In this document: in pieces, positions 7,590-9,206 of the stretch
How the letters are laid out: each line of letters starts with the position of its first letter
How positions within the stretch are numbered: position 1 is the stretch's first letter
From: an uncultured Lysobacteraceae bacterium
GTDB taxonomy: Bacteria; Pseudomonadota; Gammaproteobacteria; Xanthomonadales; Rhodanobacteraceae
Direction: 5' to 3'
DNA length: 9,206 bases
Assembly (NCBI GenBank): GCA_946480705.1
Contig: CAMLLF010000108.1
Location: forward strand, 1 to 9,206
Notes under the pieces: generated by a model
Seen by the model: the letters and a program-made list of their open reading frames with translations, nothing else
Told to the model about the DNA's origin: nothing
Databases searched by the model: none
Translations under genes and position numbers: made by a program

Positions 7590-7611
7590 ATCCCTCTTTT
7601 GTGGGATAGCG
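7590..7611. promoter_or_regulatory. Putative response-regulator operator, copy B (kinase / DoxX-like divergent region)
   Basis: The plus-strand sequence ATCCCTCTTTTGTGGGAT (7590-7607) is an inverted repeat with 5-bp arms ATCCC/GGGAT and an 8-base centre. The stretch 7591-7611 equals copy A (3873-3893) in 18 of 21 positions. It lies about 55 bases before the kinase start and 58 bases before the divergent DoxX-like start, so it could act in both directions. The sequence is too conserved between two unrelated gaps to be chance in a window of this size. Confidence 0.62.
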
Positions 7612-7628
7612 CAGCCACTCGAACGACG

Positions 7629-7655
7629 CTAGGCGGCGATACGTGCGCCGCCTAG
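7629..7655. repeat. Perfect 10-bp inverted repeat before the DoxX-like gene
   Basis: CTAGGCGGCG (7629-7638) and CGCCGCCTAG (7646-7655) are exact reverse complements around a 7-base centre (ATACGTG). The repeat ends 9 bases before the GTG start at 7665. There is no following T run, so it is not an intrinsic terminator. It could be an operator for a dimeric repressor or, if transcribed, a leader hairpin that hinders ribosome access to the start. Confidence 0.6.
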
Positions 7656-7664
7656 GCTGCCGGC

Positions 7665-8036
7665 GTGCATCGACTGTATTCACTCTTTCCGCAGGGACGG
7701 CCCGGCCTCGGGCTCATCGCGCTGCGCGTCTGCGTGGCGGCGGGCCTCGGCGCGCTCGCGCCGGCTGCGTCGCTGTCCGGATCCGTCGCGCTGCAGTGCG
7801 TGCTCGTCATCCTGATGGCCGGGCTCGCCGGCGGGTTCCTGACCGGCCTGTTGTCGCTCGGCGCGCTCGCGCTCGCGGTGGTGCAGGCGATCACACCCGG
7901 TACGTTCGCGCGTTTCGAGCCGGCGCTGCCGCTCGCACTCGCGGCACTCGCGCTCGCACTGCTCGGGCCTGGCGCGTATTCGATCGACGCGTGGCTCTTC
8001 GGCCGGCGCGTACTGCGGATACCGCGACGGCGATAG
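7665..8036 (+). CDS. Small DoxX-like integral membrane protein
   Basis: 123 residues starting at GTG; no ATG is available nearby and the Shine-Dalgarno is weak. The protein has about four hydrophobic segments: 14-32, 40-57, 59-77 and 86-102. The N-terminal pattern (LYSLFPQGRPGLGLIALR) and the end (LLGPGAYSIDAWLFGRR, then a basic tail RIPRRR) are typical of small DoxX-type proteins, in which GPGAYSxDA closes the last helix. It is expected in the inner membrane with the basic C-terminus in the cytoplasm. The biochemical function of this group is not established. It is divergent from the sensor kinase across a gap of about 130 bases that holds an operator-like repeat and a perfect palindrome, so shared regulation is likely. 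A second DoxX protein ends the hydrolase operon at the left edge. No terminator is visible after the stop. Confidence 0.72.
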   Translation: MHRLYSLFPQGRPGLGLIALRVCVAAGLGALAPAASLSGSVALQCVLVILMAGLAGGFLTGLLSLGALALAVVQAITPGTFARFEPALPLALAALALALLGPGAYSIDAWLFGRRVLRIPRRR

Positions 8037-8447
8037 GCGCGCGGGTTGCGGTCACGGGCGGCATCGGACGGGTGCTGCGTGCAGAACAGCAGCATTGCGT
8101 GGAAACCGGCGCAGGGCGTTCAGCCCGCCGCACGCCGCGCACTCGGGATTGCGGTGGCCGGCGCGCACGACCTGCTGCTCTGCGGCGCGCCGGGCAGACA
8201 GCAAACTGTCGCACGTCAGTGCGGCAACCTTACTTGCAAATCCGACCAGGTGGACGGTGAAAACGTGCTCCGCAGGCGCCCGGTGGCCGCGGACTGCTGA
8301 CGACGGTCGCTCCGAAACAGTGCTTTCGGCGCGAAGCCAAGCCACGCCTGTGACCTGCGAAATTTCCGACGCCGACGTGCGCGCCTGCCCGATGCGCCTG
8401 CGGCGCGCGAACACTACGGTGACGGTCAGCCCATCGACCGGATCGCC
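8037..8447. other. 411-base stretch without an intact gene
   Basis: Between the DoxX-like stop and the comM start there is no convincing complete coding region. It holds the decayed comM-like piece described separately. Its right half (about 8196-8440) is somewhat less GC-rich and has in-frame stops in a comM-like reading (TGA near 8298). A small hairpin CGCAC-GTCA-GTGCG is present at 8210-8223 but is too short to interpret. No terminator with a T run, tRNA or insertion-sequence end is visible. The comM promoter should lie near its end but no clear -35/-10 pair stands out. Confidence 0.55.
8121..8196 (+). pseudogene. Decayed duplicate fragment of comM (segment up to the Walker A loop)
   Basis: These 76 bases match 9057-9132 in the comM gene at 68 positions (89%), without gaps, at an offset of exactly 936. 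In frame they read QPAARRALGIAVAGAHDLL and then LCGAPG, against QPAARRALEIAAAGAHNLL and LCGAPG in comM. The match stops just before the Walker A residues: comM continues TGKT and this copy continues RQQT. Of the 8 differences, 5 are synonymous, suggesting that the source copy diverged while still translated. The bases before 8121 show no similarity above chance. The piece is too short to encode an ATPase and is read as a remnant of a second comM copy or of a recombination event. An open frame (8046-8300) passes through it, but I do not regard it as a gene. Confidence 0.72.
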
Positions 8448-9206
8448 ATGAGCCTCGCCATCGTCCACTCGCGCGCCCAGGAAGGCGTGACCGCACCGGC
8501 GGTCACCGTCGAGGTGCATCTGTCCGGCGGACTGCCGGGCACGGCCATCGTCGGTCTGCCCGAGGCAGCCGTGAAAGAGGCGCGCGATCGCGTACGCGTC
8601 GCGATCCTCAATGCGCGGCTCGACTATCCGGGCCGGCGCGTCACGGTGAATCTCGCGCCGGCGGATCTGCCGAAGGACGGCGGGCGGTTCGACCTGCCGA
8701 TCGCGCTCGGCATCCTTGCGGCGAACGGGCATGTGCCGCGCGCGGCGCTCGTCGAGCACGAATTCGTCGGCGAACTGGCGCTGTCGGGACTCAAGGTGCC
8801 GGCCGAGCGGTTGCTTCACAGCATCGACTTCGACCGCGTGGCGCGCGAGCGGCTGCAAGGGCTCGAGCACTGCATCGTGCCGCGCGCAAACGGCGCGGAA
8901 GCGGCGCTCGCGGCGAATGCCGACGTGCGCGTGGCCGACAACCTGCTCGAGGTCTGCGCGCACCTCGCCGGGCGCGGCGATCTTCCGGCCGCCGAGGCGC
9001 TGCCGGAAGCGGCACCGTGCGAGCGCGAGGCGCCGGATCTCGCCGACGTGCGCGGCCAGCCGGCTGCACGTCGCGCGCTCGAGATCGCGGCGGCCGGCGC
9101 GCACAACCTGCTGCTCTGCGGCGCGCCGGGCACCGGCAAGACCATGCTCGCGAGCCGCCTGCCCGGAATCCTGCCGCCGCTCGAAGAACACGAGGCGCTC
9201 GAACTC
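8448..9206 (+). CDS. comM: ComM/YifB-family AAA+ ATPase, 5' part (runs off right edge)
   Basis: The frame from ATG at 8448 is open for 253 codons to the window end, about half of the usual 500-residue protein. The N-terminal Lon-like (ChlI) domain reads MSLAIVHSRAQEG, VEVHLSGGLPG, IVGLPEAAVKEARDRVRVA, VNLAPADLPKDGGRFDLPIA and FVGELALSG. It is followed by the start of the Mg-chelatase-like AAA+ domain with DVRGQPAARRALEIAAAGAH and the Walker A loop GAPGTGKT at 225-232 (Lys231). ComM is a hexameric helicase that promotes branch migration during natural transformation. Residues 115-142 are unusual: after ELALSG the family normally continues with a GELRPVRG-like stretch of about 22 residues, but here there are 28 unrelated residues (LKVPAERLLHSIDF and on to GLEHC) before the normal IVPRANGAEAAL resumes. 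The Shine-Dalgarno is weak; the start agrees with the family N-terminus. Confidence 0.92.
   Translation, partial: MSLAIVHSRAQEGVTAPAVTVEVHLSGGLPGTAIVGLPEAAVKEARDRVRVAILNARLDYPGRRVTVNLAPADLPKDGGRFDLPIALGILAANGHVPRAALVEHEFVGELALSGLKVPAERLLHSIDFDRVARERLQGLEHCIVPRANGAEAALAANADVRVADNLLEVCAHLAGRGDLPAAEALPEAAPCEREAPDLADVRGQPAARRALEIAAAGAHNLLLCGAPGTGKTMLASRLPGILPPLEEHEALEL

Noticed and set aside
8046..8300. 84-codon open frame through the comM-like fragment as a real small protein
   Set aside because: Only the 25 residues from comM resemble anything; both ends are unrelated, the P-loop is lost and there is no convincing ribosome binding site.
8358..8382. Second possible comM remnant (GCCGACGTGCGCG shared with comM near 8919)
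   Set aside because: Only 13 bases are shared, in GC-rich sequence, in the wrong order relative to the other fragment. Chance is sufficient.
8037..8447. Integron attC, transposon end, tRNA or CRISPR in the gap before comM
   Set aside because: No conserved attC core, terminal repeat pair, cloverleaf or spaced direct repeats could be found by reading both strands.
8052..9191. 379-codon minus-strand open frame opposite comM
   Set aside because: comM on the plus strand has unmistakable ComM motifs and Walker A. The antisense frame has internal similarity (RRAAEQQVVRAG twice) only because it mirrors the duplicated comM segment.

Overview
The window is GC-rich (about two thirds by eye), gene-dense bacterial chromosome. 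The ComM sequence, the large propeller-type sensor kinase and the codon usage suggest a proteobacterium, most likely a gammaproteobacterium of the Lysobacterales (Xanthomonadales) type. That placement is inference from protein style, not a database result.

Layout. From about 7535 down to base 1, six genes run on the minus strand. First is a two-component pair: a 1003-residue membrane sensor kinase with an extracytoplasmic beta-propeller (7535-4524) and an overlapping NarL/FixJ response regulator (4534-3905). After a 133-base gap comes a tightly packed metabolic operon: a YcaC-like isochorismatase-family hydrolase (3771-3115), an alpha/beta hydrolase of the non-heme chloroperoxidase/arylesterase family with a Tat-type signal (3115-2165), a YtcJ-like amidohydrolase with a Tat-type N-terminus and a Cys/His-rich tail (2144-186), and the start of a DoxX-family membrane protein that runs off the left edge (183 to before 1). 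Junctions in this operon are a 1-base overlap, 20 bases and 2 bases. On the plus strand, divergent from the kinase, lies a small four-helix DoxX-like membrane protein (7665-8036). A 411-base stretch without an intact gene follows and carries a decayed 76-base copy of part of comM. The 5' part of comM itself (8448 onward, cut by the right edge) closes the window.

How it fits together. The same 21-base element (18 of 21 identical, core TCCC-N8-GGGA) lies upstream of the kinase/regulator operon and upstream of the hydrolase operon. The simplest reading is that the response regulator binds both sites, controlling its own operon and the hydrolase operon. The kinase promoter region also faces the divergent DoxX-like gene, so that gene may be in the same regulon. 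The whole would be a signal-responsive unit of three hydrolases plus two DoxX-type membrane proteins. The substrate and the signal cannot be read from the sequence.

Other points of note are a strong internal ribosome binding site in the amidohydrolase that would give a form without the Tat signal, a perfect 10-bp inverted repeat just before the DoxX-like start, and a 28-residue stretch of ComM that does not look like the usual family sequence. I saw no tRNA, rRNA, CRISPR array, transposase or phage gene.
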